Shown piece after piece: positions 13,441-24,114 of a DNA stretch of 64,000 nucleotides. Position numbers and translations under genes: made by a program. Position 1 is the stretch's first letter, and each line of letters starts with the position of its first letter. Origin of the DNA: Sclerodactyla briareus. Taxonomy: Eukaryota; Echinodermata; Holothuroidea; Dendrochirotida; Sclerodactylidae. The DNA lies in contig JAODTK010000677.1 in NCBI GenBank assembly GCA_026419785.1, positions 124,001 through 188,000 of the forward strand, given 5' to 3'. A model generated the notes under the pieces. The model searched no databases, was not told the DNA's origin, and was given only the letters and a program-made list of their open reading frames with translations.

Positions 13441-13814
13441 ATTGACAGTCCTGGAGCATGGATAGAAAACATCTTTCCAGGAGGTTTAAGTGATACATAT
13501 TGGCGTCCTTGTTCGTTCTGGATATAGGAGTGCCAATAGTACTCTCCGTAATGCATTGAGTTATCGCTCGTGAAGACAATTGCAACCTAAATTATAACAA
13601 GCGCATATCTATTGTATAACCTACCTTACAAGTTCACAAATCTAAACGTTTAATTATCCGATCGCCGATAGCATGCATAGTTACCAACAAGAACGAATGG
13701 TGAAATACTTCCTAGTCATCGTTACTCGGGAATTATTATATCCCATATTTCTTCTTTCTTCAGTGGTTTGCAAACAATTGGAATATCAGCTGTTTCCAAC
13801 GGAATGCTTCTTTG

Positions 13815-15125
13815 TACTGTAAAACATGGTTAAAACATGGTTAATCTTCATTTCCTTTCACCGGTAGGTTGGATATGATACCGAGTGATCAAAATAATTC
13901 AAGGGAGGTACAGTTTATTGTTCCTTTGATGGCTTCGTAATACTTGCGATCATTGTCTGTTGACTAAGAGAATAATTCAAGAAAGTAAGATTTTAGGGAT
14001 ATAGACATTTATATACTTATGACAATGTTAGTTTTGATGCTTCAGTAGTAGCCATCCTGACTCTATTTGTACAAAATACCAATACCAAGTGAATTATACT
14101 GATAAAGTTTATCAGTATATTCATTTGTATTGGTTTTGTGCGAATAGAGTCGGGATGGCTACTACTGCAGCATCAAACTCTAACATTGTTGGACACACTC
14201 TATGGAGGCTAAATGGAATTTTTCGTTATTCAAGTTTAGATATGTATGACAATTTTTTACCTTTGGTTTAAATTTTTTTTTTCCTGTAAATTTCACATCA
14301 TTTTTTCCACATCGGATTGTGGTAATTTGGTAGAGTAGAGTCATTGTTGAGTGTAAGTAACAGGAAGGAACATTGGTTAATATGTTTCAAACGAGTCAAA
14401 CGAGTCCATGTAAATGTTCACGATAACGTTTAAATGTTTTAAACGAGTCCATGTAAATGTTAACACATGGTAATGTCATTCCTTCGTTGGCCATATGCTC
14501 CCGAAACACACACGATCTATAACGAGTGATCAAAATAATTCAAGGGAGGTACAGTTTATTGTTCCTTTGATGGCTTCGTAATTCTTGCGATTATTTTGTA
14601 GGCCTACTAAGAGATGAATTCAAGAATATATAATTGTTATGAATATGGACATTGATATACTTATGACAATTATTTTACTGCGATTTATGTTTCTAGGATA
14701 TATTTAATCATTCTCCCAATCGGGTTGTGGGTAATTATATAGTAATGTAAACGAACCTGGAAATGTTAATATGATCCCTGAATGTTTCAAACGAGTCCAT
14801 GTAATCATTAAACATGGTAATTTCATTCCTTTCGCTGGCAGTTGGCCATATGCTTCTTCAAAACACACGATCTACACCGAGAACAAGGGAGGTATACCAC
14901 ACTTTATTTTTCCTTTGGTGGATTGTAATAATTGCGATTATGGTGTACTGTGTTATTAATATGGATATATAGTATAATATGACGTATATTTTATGTCGTT
15001 TTCCTCTTCAATTCTACCTAAGTTTTTAACGTCGGGTTGTAGTAATTCCGTTCATGTAACAGATTCTGAAAATTGTTAATATGATCCCTGAATGCCTCAA
15101 ACGAGTCCGTGTGATGACCTGTTTC
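13815..15125 (+). repeat. tandem array, 3 units of about 345 bp
   Basis: Three units start with CAAGGGAGGTA-like blocks at about 13900, 14541 and 14885. Each runs through CTTATGACAATT, then GTTAATATGATCCCTGAATG, CAAACGAGTCCATGTAA and an AACACACGATCTA end. Units 2 and 3 are about 344 bp apart. Unit 1 is longer (641 bp) because it carries the hairpin element at 14022-14190 and a local duplication of the CAAACGAGTCC block near 14387-14460. No frame is shared by the units, so the array is not protein coding. Confidence 0.85.
14022..14190. mobile_element. near-perfect hairpin (foldback MITE-like) element
   Basis: The sequence is an inverted repeat over its whole length of about 169 bp. The arms begin ACAATGTTAG and end CTAACATTGT, share GTAGTAGCCATCC / GGATGGCTACTAC, and meet at the perfect centre ACTGATAAAGTTTATCAGT. 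The arms differ at about ten positions. It sits inside unit 1 of a three-unit tandem array and is absent from the same place in units 2 and 3, which marks it as an insertion. No transposase is encoded. Target duplication is unclear because the arms run into array sequence. Confidence 0.85.
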
Positions 15126-15129
15126 AACA

Positions 15130-16029
15130 TGCAAGTTGGGGCGCTCGTAATTCAATGTCCATATATGCCAATATTTATATCATAATTTTAATTCCCAATG
15201 TTCAAATGAAATGATTATGTTGAGAACATAAAATTCGGAAATTATTGTCGAAGCGTATTTCTGCCGGTCCCATGGCTATACTTATAGGCCACATGTTTCC
15301 TGCCCTTGTACATGCGTATAAAATGTGTTTTCAGCTACATTGGGGTCCAGGTTCACACTCCCGTGGCGTCCGACTCGCGTCACGGGACATTAATGTTGTT
15401 CGCGAGCAGAGGGGGCATCGTTAATATGTCATGCTCGTAGTTACGGTAGGCCATAGGCTTCAGGTTTAATTACTATTGTGCAATAGCTTTCTGTTCTTTG
15501 TCGAGATACATGACAGTCGTAAAGAAGAATTGTCACATCCGAGGAGGAAATCATTCACGATTTATGGATTCAGTTAATCTGGATTCTTCCCAGGATTTCA
15601 TATTCTCATTCTCACTCAGAATGTGGGTCAAAAAGCTAATGAATAATCGACTTAAATATCATCACGAAGAGGTGGTATACAGGGAGAGAGTGTGTATCAG
15701 ATTAAATCCAAGGGGCAGAACAACAATATCATGTTTTTCGACGGCCCGTATTGTACGCTTTCATGTTCCCAGATATTCGGTTGGGTATATCGGTGCACGC
15801 GCTTGAATTTGGCATGCTCTGTCCAATAAAGTATGAGCGCGTTCGGCAAGGACCGTCAGAAACTGATACACGTGTTTTGCCCTAACTAATAGGCCTAGTT
15901 AGACAGTACTAGCTTAGGTCGTAGCTTAGTACTTGTGATTATAGTTTGTGGACTTTTCTATTAGATTCCGGCATCCAGCAATCCTTTGTTTTCTGGGTCC
16001 TTGGTGAGTTGGGTCAAATGCACTGACCA
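15130..16029. other. no gene recognised
   Basis: No gene or repeat family is recognised. The 102-codon open frame at 15498-15806 has no domain or splice context and is left uncalled. Confidence 0.4.
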
Positions 16030-16045
16030 CCCCCCCCCCCCCCCC
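16030..16045. repeat. poly-C run (16)
   Basis: An uninterrupted run of 16 C followed by a TCCTC-rich tail. Runs like this (also near 35820, 43660 and 49797) are prone to sequencing length error. Confidence 0.85.
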
Positions 16046-16523
16046 TCCTCTCCTCTCTGTGCCCATAAAATTTGGTGGAAATCTAATTGGCTCAGATATA
16101 ACATCAAATAGGGGTGACCAGGACGTTATTCGATTGAGTAGTTGTACAACCTTCTATAAACGTTCGCGTTCGCTCGACAAAACTCAGACAATTGTCTCTC
16201 ACATAGGGCATATGGCCTATTTTAGGCCCAGGCTACAAGCGTTATAGTGCGTACGCGCAGCAGGGTCGTAGACTATGTGACCGAGTGAGTTCTGTGTGCA
16301 GGTTATAGTGTTTCCCAAATTCCCACTCGGAAATGTTCCATGATCTGGTTTTCATAAATACATGTTAAGTGACCACAGTACCTGAACAAGGTGAGAGCAA
16401 AAGGAGGATGTGTTTGATCTGATAAACATCTGTCATGGCTAGGTGAGATATTTTTTGACAACTTCGCTGTCATCAATCATGTAGGCCTATGTAAGCCTTT
16501 TGGACCTAGGAATGGGTCTAGTT

Positions 16524-16588
16524 TGGGTTAGGGTTCGGGTTAGGGGTTAGGGGTTAGGGGTTAGGGGTTAGGGGTTAGGGGTTAGGGC
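16524..16588 (+). repeat. telomere-like (TTAGGGG)n block
   Basis: Two starter units (GGGTTAGGGTTCGGG) lead into about seven copies of the heptamer TTAGGGG. The animal telomere repeat is TTAGGG, and here an extra G is fixed in every unit of the core. The block is short and internal, with ordinary sequence on both sides. It is either an interstitial telomere-like repeat or a simple repeat that happens to resemble one. Confidence 0.85.
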
Positions 16589-16589
16589 C

Positions 16590-17424
16590 GCGAGGCTTGT
16601 GATTGAGTCGATGTCCTGTTAGCTAGGCGATGTCATAAACTAACGAATTATTTAACCAAGAATTAACCTACCTTCATCCTAACACTTACTTGCAATAGCA
16701 AAGAAGCGATTCCCTTATTTGTGATAGATCAAGGGCATTGTGATCATGTGTATATAGTCAACGTGGGATTATCGCCCAGAACAACCGAATCAGCTGGTAT
16801 AATCTGTGCCGACTTCCGTTTCAAAGTGTTCATTTCATAGAGGGTTACCTTGGTTAGGAATTAAATGACCTCAGTCACCATCATACCCATGACCCTTCGT
16901 CATGGAGGCGGTCTTGCCCACACTTCGCTCTGTTCACCTGAAGGTCGGAGAACGCCCTCATTTTCGAGCACATCCAGTAAAAGAACGGTGGAGCGTGACG
17001 TCATGCCAGGATAGGTCAGCCGCGGGAGGGCGTCTCATATTTACTTTGAAGAAAAAAAAACAGTGATTTACGGCATAACATCAGAACGCCATTTCCTCAT
17101 ATCGGTTGTGCGCTCGCCGATCTGGCAAACCCAAATGAATCGTTACGAGAGCGTTTGAGCTTTTGCCGGATGCTCTATTTGCTGAATGCCGGATTGCCAC
17201 ATTGTCGTTGCCATGGTTGTCGGGCCGATGTGTACAATGTTCTTTGATGAAGGTTGGATGTACAGGTGTGAGCGTACATCGTAGGTAGGAGTCCATAAGA
17301 GTCGGATGTGGTGTGGGGTTGAATGTGAAAATTGCATTCCTGCGTTCATATAGAAGTCCAATAACTGTATGATGTTGCGGAATGAACATAGAAATACAGC
17401 AGCTCATGTACACGGACTTTGCTC
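16590..17424. other. no gene recognised
   Basis: No feature is recognised. The minus-strand open frame of 116 codons at 17081-17431 has no recognisable motif and overlaps the start of a dispersed repeat. Confidence 0.4.
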
Positions 17425-18165
17425 GGACCATCGAATAAGCCAGTTCGTAGTTCTAAGGCTGGGATTCCATAGTGCTATGCGTATCAGGGTGGATGTTGAA
17501 AATCACATATTTTCGGAAACGGACGTTTGTTTCAGGAGAGAAAACACTATACATGTATACGAAATGTATACAAGGAGCAGTCTCTGTATATTGTCGTTGT
17601 TTGGCTTTTAAAGGAAGATTCCCATAGAATCATTCGGGTGATTACGCATAGCATTGGTGCATGTGCCTGATTAGCCCGTTCAGCGTTGTTTTGCCCTCAT
17701 TTATGAATTTTTGGGTATGAGGAACCAAAATTGATCTTCAAACTTGATAGAACATATTCAAACACTACCCCCCGCTCAGTTCATGTAATTTTGCGATTTT
17801 CCACATACGCCTACGCATCTATGGAATCCCAGCCTAAGTGAGCATGCATGCTCACCACAGAAAAGTTCGGGGGAATAGACGAGATTCGGTCAGATTCCCC
17901 ATAGCAATATCGTTACGGCGCATTTTAGACTGCCACCACTATTTGAAAATGCAACCAGTTCATCCCATGTTTTCGGATGTTGTTGTTGATAAGTATTAGG
18001 GGAAATCTGTTAAGTTTTTTGATGGCAGGCTTCGTATTTTCGACAGTGGAGTTTCGAAAGATCGTTCTGCACACTGTACGTTTAACGTCGAACTGCTGTC
18101 ATTCCCCTATGACCTTTGACACATTATCATTAGCATCTCATTAACTGTAACCCGAACTGGTTTTA
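17425..18165 (+). repeat. dispersed repeat, copy A (interrupted by a MITE)
   Basis: The left part (17425-17456) and right part (17835-about 18165) together match 35735-36100 in the same order: GAATAAG.CAGTTCGTA, GCATGCTCACCACAGAA, AATAGACGAGATTCGGTCAG, CATGTTTTCGGA, GATCGTTCTG, AACGTCGAACTGC, ACTGTAAC.CCGAACTGG. In this copy a 378-bp element splits the repeat; the other copy is uninterrupted. Nothing in it looks coding. Confidence 0.85.
17457..17834. mobile_element. MITE with TAA target duplication (PIF/Harbinger-like)
   Basis: The 378-bp element has terminal inverted repeats GGCTGGGATTCCATAG... and ...CTATGGAATCCCAGCC, continuing with an imperfect ATGCGTA match. It is flanked on both sides by TAA (17454-17456 and 17835-17837). 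The related repeat at 35735-36100 lacks it and reads TTTCAAGTG where this copy reads TTCTAA-[element]-TAAGTG, so that copy is an empty site. A 3-bp TWA target duplication is the mark of PIF/Harbinger transposons. No transposase frame is present, so the element would be non-autonomous. Confidence 0.85.
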
Positions 18166-18169
18166 TTTA

Positions 18170-19690
18170 GGCGAATACAAACGTGAAGAGTCCCGAAATA
18201 AGTGATTTTCGATATATGGCAAAGACAGAGGCAAATTCCGTGGCGACAAAGAATCAATGGGATGAATGAAACGAGCACTGTGTAGGCAAAAGTACCATGC
18301 GTACTAATGCGGCAATGATGTCGAATCACCGCCTAAGTCCAAACTCATATAAAATATTACAAGTTATTGTCTTCCGGCATCATTATTCTACCTTTTCTCT
18401 TCTGAAAGAATATTATTCTTGATTTTTAATATTTTCAGCACACTCCGTATACAAAGTTCGCAATCCTACCTGAACTTTGCTTGACTCGACTGGAAGCACT
18501 TCTCCTCCTTTACGCACACGTGCATGCGTCACCAACGAAACGGCGCTAATGTAACTAAATTACAAATGTTCAAACTCCAAACCAATGAAACGATAAAATG
18601 AAAATTTAGAAAGAGGAAATCAATTTACCCAAAATGCTGTTGATTGGCATTACATGCTGCCACTCTCACCCCCCCCCCACCTCCCCGTCTGGGACCCTTA
18701 TTCTCCTTGTTGGGTAATTCTCGTGTTCACCTACAAACGTATGATTTTTGTTAATTAAAAGTTGTAATAGTTATAGATATATATACAGGTAGGAGAGCCT
18801 ATGTTTTCTCAGCGATATTACTCACAGCAGACGACTGGATAGAAAGTAAGTGACGTTATTCTTATTTTATTTGACTTCATTCGAGTGGGGCAGGTACGTT
18901 GATAGTGTTGTCATTTGTTTAGACGACACCATTGGCCTTGAGTGCAATGACCAACCTCGGTACCCTCCTATCTATCGTCTAATTATTATATGTATCTTTG
19001 AGTCCGGAATATAGATCAATTTAAACAGTCTTCGAACTATTTATAATGCAAATTATTGTCACACTGCGGAACCAGGAAAGTTACCTCCCTCGTATATACC
19101 GAAATATGTGAAGTTTAGATTAATATTTCAATGATCATTGTGCCAAAAGCTTTGATATTCTTAAGAAGGAATCACGACGGATCGATGTGTTCTCGGTCTG
19201 CTCTGTACATTGACACCTCATTGCGTTCGAATTCACTCACTATGTGCTTCATTCGGCTCGAAACCAAACGGCTAACAACATGCTCACTATACACCGCCTG
19301 TTGAATCTGTCATTGAATATATAAACAATGACTGGATGAGTCATCTACGTGTGTACACCCATCCGTGTTTATCGAACTACAATAACATCAATCAGTGGTA
19401 TGCAGCTCAAAACAGGTGATATTACCGTGCAACAGCAGCAAGCCTGTACTCGTCTCCGCGTTATTGCAGTTGTGAATGGAAATTTGATGAACCACACCTA
19501 TTCATTGCCTACCGATGAAGTATATTTTACTGGCATCAGTAATCGAAACGAACATTAACTGTTAAATGGGTGTTACCACCAGCATGTCGAGCCAGCATGG
19601 ATTTAATTGAATATCCCTACCTACCATCGACGGGATTTTCGAAAAATGGAATAGCCTAACTGACCTAGAGCGAGGGTGATATTACCAGAT
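18170..19690. other. no gene recognised
   Basis: There are no recognisable genes. The stretch includes a short C-rich run near 18670. It is the likely upstream region of the serpin locus, but no convincing TATA box or other promoter element was identified. Confidence 0.4.
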
Positions 19691-19701
19691 AACACACTGA
19701 G

Positions 19702-19975
19702 GTGAGTAATTTATAGTGAATATAAGTTATATCAATCATTTACATTAACATCAAGCATCGCTGTTTTTACATTGAATAAAACTAGACATAGAGCCATACA
19801 CCTGTACATCAACATTGCTTGTACACTCATACACTCTGGAGCCTGCAGTTTTCCTAGTTGCCTCTTGTCTTCTTAATCCCATGAGAGACGGTAACTAACG
19901 GCAACGCCGTATTCACGTGTAATGGAATACAGCATAAGCGCAGCCTATAGGCATAACATATGAAACAAGGTAAGT
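19702..19975 (+). promoter_or_regulatory. candidate 5' UTR exon donors of the serpin
   Basis: Two strong donor sites lie upstream of the serpin coding exon: CTGAG|GTGAGT (donor from 19702) and AACAAG|GTAAGT (from 19970). Either could join to the acceptor ending at 20851 and give a spliced 5' UTR. The second is preceded by an ATG (ATGAAACAAG), so use of that exon could add a few residues. There is no transcript evidence. Confidence 0.35.
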
Positions 19976-20079
19976 GTCATTTTGGCCTCGATATGATTGA
20001 CTTTGGGACTCAGTGATAAGATCTCGAATTAAACACGACTCATGGACATTTTACCATAAGCATAGGATATATTCGAAGG

Positions 20080-20780
20080 TTATGGTCGCGTAGGAAAATG
20101 CGGTTGTTCCGTATAGCCCGCAATAGGACACTTTACCTCATATCCCTTTGGACTAGGGTTGTAGAACTGCAGAATGTACCTACAGTATTTCCCGCATGTC
20201 GTAGGACAGTAGGACGTGACGGAAGAGGCAGAAAGTTGTAGCTTAAAATTTACATAAAAATCAGATATTCTGAATATTTCTGGCAGATTATGGTTTGAAT
20301 TGACCATGACCGGCACCACCGATGATTTTACTCTCGAAGTGTTATTATTGTTGGGATTTGTAAGGCGAGAGTAGTAATTGAGTTCCACTCAATGACCGTG
20401 TTAATGTATAACTCAGGACTCATATCGTTATACATCTAACGCTGATCAAACTGTATTGTAATGACGCTCGATAACCGCCATCGTTAGTACTATTGTATTG
20501 GTAGGATCTGCAGGGGATGACAGAAACTACGCAGTGAAAATTAATAGATCACGGTTTATGGAACACATTATTATGATGTTATTCGCCGTCTGCCAGTGTT
20601 CGTCCTAGTTTGTCTGAGATGCTCAGATGAGCGACCTCTGTGATCAATTAATACTGAGATATGTGAAACACAGGTGAACTGACACTATATCAACTAACGC
20701 CGGCACATACGATTACTTCAAGCTTCAAATTCAATCACCTCTATGATTATTTAAAAAAATAATTGGGGATAGCTGCGAAT
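20080..20780. other. probable serpin 5' intron, no other gene
   Basis: The stretch between the candidate donors and the acceptor of the serpin coding exon holds no recognisable coding sequence. The 102-codon minus-strand frame at 20080-20388 has no family resemblance. Confidence 0.4.
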
Positions 20781-20851
20781 GCATGTATGTTTAACGGCTA
20801 TGAATTACTATGACTTTTCGATCGCTTACATTTCTGCCGTTTATATTGCAG

Positions 20852-22133
20852 CCAGAAATCAGATTAACCCACTGAACTCCTGCTCAGTCGAGATGGGCTT
20901 CGGGGGCGCATCCACCGCAGAGACAGTACCTCTCGTCAACACTGTGAACGAATTCGCTTTCTACTTCTTCAAAGTTATCGCTAACCTGGCCGAAGACAGT
21001 AACCTCCTCTTCTCATCCCTCAAGCTCTGAACTCAGCCTAAGCCTGATGCATCTAGGATCGAGAAAAGACACAGCCAAGGAAATCAGTAATGTAATGAAC
21101 TTGGAAAATCTCGAAACGGTCGACTTACACGCGTCTGTCGCGGCGTTGCACAATTTCCTCTTTGAAGAGAAAGAATCCTGTCACTTTTATTATGCTAGCA
21201 AAGATATACCACCACACTGATGTCAAATTGGGGAAGAAATTCGTCAAATATGCCAAGAATTCTACCGAACGAATTGTGGAGGCGACATCGTTCGCTGATC
21301 CTGCGGTCACAGCCCAAGACATTGACCACTGGCTTAAGCAAACGTGGGGCATCCAAAGGTGACTCTATCATCACGCACAAGGCCCTGAACACGTTGGAAA
21401 GACTCGTTATCGTGAACGCCCTCTATTTCGTCGGAAGACTACAGACACCTTTTCAAAAGTCGTCTACGAAAATCGGAAAGTTTTTTCCGTCATCGGCAGA
21501 AAGTTACAATGTTCCAATGATGAATGTCAAGAGTAGCTTCCCATATTTTTTCGATGGCGAGATGAGCTGCCGCGTTTCTGGAGATGCCTTACATGGACGG
21601 GTAACTTCCGGGTCATTTTCGTCTTACCGGAAGTTACGTCAGGGTTGAAGAACGTCCCCTTGTCAAGGCTTACGTTGGAACATCTACAGAAGTGGTGTCG
21701 CCCAGAAGATGATGTCGTCGACGTCTATCTGCCCAGGTTGGAGTTGAATCACTGATCGATCCAACTTGATTGCATTGGACGGATGGGGATCGCGCCCTCT
21801 TCGATCCAGGCGCGGCTGATGTATCCGCGGTCGGGGGTAGCGTTCATCTCTCCAGCTTTTTCCTTATTCTCGACTGGGAGTGAGTGAAGCTGAACAATTC
21901 ACAGAGGGTAATGCGGGTGACATACACGGCTTTGTCGTATCGTGCGAGACTTTCAAAGCGGACCGTCCGTTTTTCACATTCTGTTCTTCGTCCCAGACAA
22001 GCGCCAGGGCGCTATCGTTTTAATGGGCAGAGTCACGCAGCCGCCTAAGATAGGCGATGATGAACTGAAGGAGATATATAAGCGAGCAAGAGACACTTTT
22101 TGCGGGATCAAGCTAAACGGCCTTGAACGTTAA
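20852..22133 (+). pseudogene. serpin, single large coding exon with frameshifts
   Basis: A serpin-fold protein; typical members trap serine proteases by inserting the reactive loop, while some are non-inhibitory. A strong acceptor (TTTCTGCCGTTTATATTGCAG) ends at 20851, and the first ATG is 20893. Serpin blocks follow in order but in changing frames: helix A NEFAFYFFKVIANL, then LLFSSL; LSLSLMHLGSRKDTAKEI (about 21024-21090); YHHTDVKLGKKFVKYAKNST; DHWLKQT (hinge towards helix F and s3A); LERLVIVNALYFVGRLQTPF; YNVPMMN; VIFVLPEVTSGLKNVPL; DVYLPRLEL; ALFDPGAADVSAVGG; and the C-terminal ETFKADRPFFTF and IVLMGRVTQP. At least eight frame changes are needed. The acceptor argues against a processed copy. 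Either the gene is broken or the sequence has indel errors. The reactive-loop segment is short and lacks the Ala-rich hinge. There is no recognisable paralogue in the window. Confidence 0.85.
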
Positions 22134-22269
22134 AGGAAACCCGGCTTTTTGGATGCCTCTGTTGAGGTCTTTCGTGGAGCAGTCTTTCGTACCGTTGGGG
22201 AGGAAGTGAGTTTCCTTGGACCCGGTTCACATACACCATTTTCACGTTGCACTGAAAAAAAATCTTCAA

Positions 22270-22470
22270 AATGCTTGGTGTATAATTCACACACAAAACT
22301 GTGTAACCAGCACACCTATCCCGAATCATTGGGTAATTACACCATTGGGGTGTAGAGGCTGTGTAGAAAATTACCCACATTGTGCAGATAGTAACTATGA
22401 TTGTGTAATTTGGTTACAGCAACGTGACATCACCATATTTTGGTGTGCTAGTTACACAAAATTTTTAAGA
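22270..22470. mobile_element. palindromic MITE, copy 1
   Basis: The inverted repeat runs from TGTGTAACCAGCACACC (22300) to GGTGTGCTAGTTACACA (ending 22458). Its interior is also imperfectly complementary (CATTGGGTAATTAC / GTGTAATTTGGTTACAG). The arms recur in the element inside the LINE at about 35.2-35.4 kb. No protein is encoded. Target duplications were not resolved. Confidence 0.7.
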
Positions 22471-22918
22471 GTGGAGGATCAATCAGCTATCGAATGGAGC
22501 ATTACTCTCTTTTGGAGTGCACTCTCATTCTGTTTTCCTCTAATATCATGTATAACCGTTTGTCCCGCAACCACGTATACTGATCTGAGTACCTAAGGTG
22601 TTTAGAGACATTTATTGTATTTGGTGTGTTATTATTGGGTTTATATTCCATTAGTGTATGCTGACAATATAGAATGTCTTGCTGTGTAATCTGTGTAAAG
22701 CCATTGTCCAAATTGCCGCCAACCTATATTTTTGAAGCAAGGCCCTTATCTCAACATTGCTTACTATCTCAGCTTTTCGGTGCTACCGAACATATGGTTG
22801 GAAATATTTGGAGACGGTACTAGTCGGCAACAACTGGGTAACTCCTGAATGTGCAGGTTCTGATATATGTCCAGTTAGTTCCTAAGCCTATTCCTAGATT
22901 CCTCCGCTATTAGAGAGC

Positions 22919-23060
22919 CATTATGGGCCCCATAGACATTTGCTGCAAAAATTTGATAAGCAACAGCTGTGAAACGTCTATACTGAACGGTAAAAAAAGG
23001 TGGTTTTCCTGTTGAAAATTTATTGGTCCACATTGTGCATTGGGTGGGGTTTCTGCCCCA
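22919..23060 (+). repeat. dispersed repeat, copy 2
   Basis: The segment matches 13308-13440 with shared blocks ATTATGGGCCCC, ACATTTGCTGCAA, AACAGCT and CTACTGAAC-like sequence, ending at a GGGGTTTCTGCCCC-like dyad. It is non-coding. Confidence 0.6.
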
Positions 23061-23788
23061 CATGAGCAATGTTTTCCCCCTCCTCCTTACGTACGTACGC
23101 CACTTGGTGTACTGCTCCAAAGACATTCTTAATTCGCAATTGGGTTTAGGTTATCAAATAGAACAAATTCACTTTTTAAACGCTTCTGCTGCCTGCATTT
23201 ACCGGAAATGATGTACTTTGTATAATTAAATATATTGAATTAGGCCTATCATGTTATGAATATTGCTTTCGCCTGTTTGATAAAAAAAGAAGAAAAAGTT
23301 TATGGCCCAAAAAAGACTGGGTGTCATTCGCGCGTCAAATCCGTAGCAATTTTCATTTTCAATGGATAGCATCATAGAACCTAGTGTGTGTATCAATTTC
23401 TAGATGCCAACTTCGGTCTTCTACTTTCTACTGTTTAGTTTATCAATACATAAAAAATAAATAATAAACGAAGGTATATAACGCACATATCCAACGAGAG
23501 GTTGTTTCAAGGCGCTGAACAAAGGCGGAGTGAAAATATCAAATACAAAATGAACATTGATATAAGAGATGGCCCAAATGGTCAACAGCAAGAAACGGCT
23601 ATGGAGTTACAAAGTTAAAAACTGAAAATGCTGATACGAATAGATAAATGGAAATTGCTAGATGAAAGATAAGAACGTTTTCGAAAATCGCTTCAGAATA
23701 CAATACAAAATCGCCTACATGAAAAGTTTACCATTTACCATGAAAAAAAGTACCCTCGGATGATTAATATGTGGCAACAGTAGCAATT

Positions 23789-24110
23789 TTACAAAGGCTG
23801 TTTAAAGATTGTTTTAAACTGATCGAGGTTTCCACATTTTGGGATCGGCATGATTGGAGCTGGAAACTCGTTCCATAGTTTGGACGCTGCAGTTTGATGT
23901 ATTATTCCCGTATGTTGTCCGTTCGTGTGTTCTCGCGTGGTCGGAGCAACCCATCTTTAGATCGAAGAGACCTCGCTGGCCTATTACGCTAAGGTACAAC
24001 TTCAGTAGTTGCACGCTGCAGCTTCCAATGCCAGTCAGCAACGTTTCAATTATGCCAAACTCCCCAGTACCATGCTGGTTAAACACAGAACAGTAAACAA
24101 CTTGCTTCAA
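23789..24110 (-). mobile_element. LINE fragment, C-terminal end of ORF2 (LINE-5)
   Basis: On the minus strand the frame ending at TAA (23789-23791) reads AASKLWNEFPAPIMPIPK then CGNLDQFKTIFKQPL-stop. This is the typical C-terminus of a CR1/L2/jockey-type LINE reverse transcriptase ORF (LWN.(L/F)P followed by a short FK..L helix). Upstream, RSKDGLLRPRE.T continues the match in another frame. The remainder of the ORF is missing. The flanking 23060-23788 shows no gene and may be LINE 3' UTR or unique DNA. Confidence 0.75.
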
Positions 24111-24114
24111 AACA

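Noticed and set aside
20852-22133. Serpin as a processed (retroposed) pseudogene
   Set aside because: A strong 3' splice site precedes the ATG and no poly(A) tail follows, so a normal gene with a 5' UTR intron fits better.
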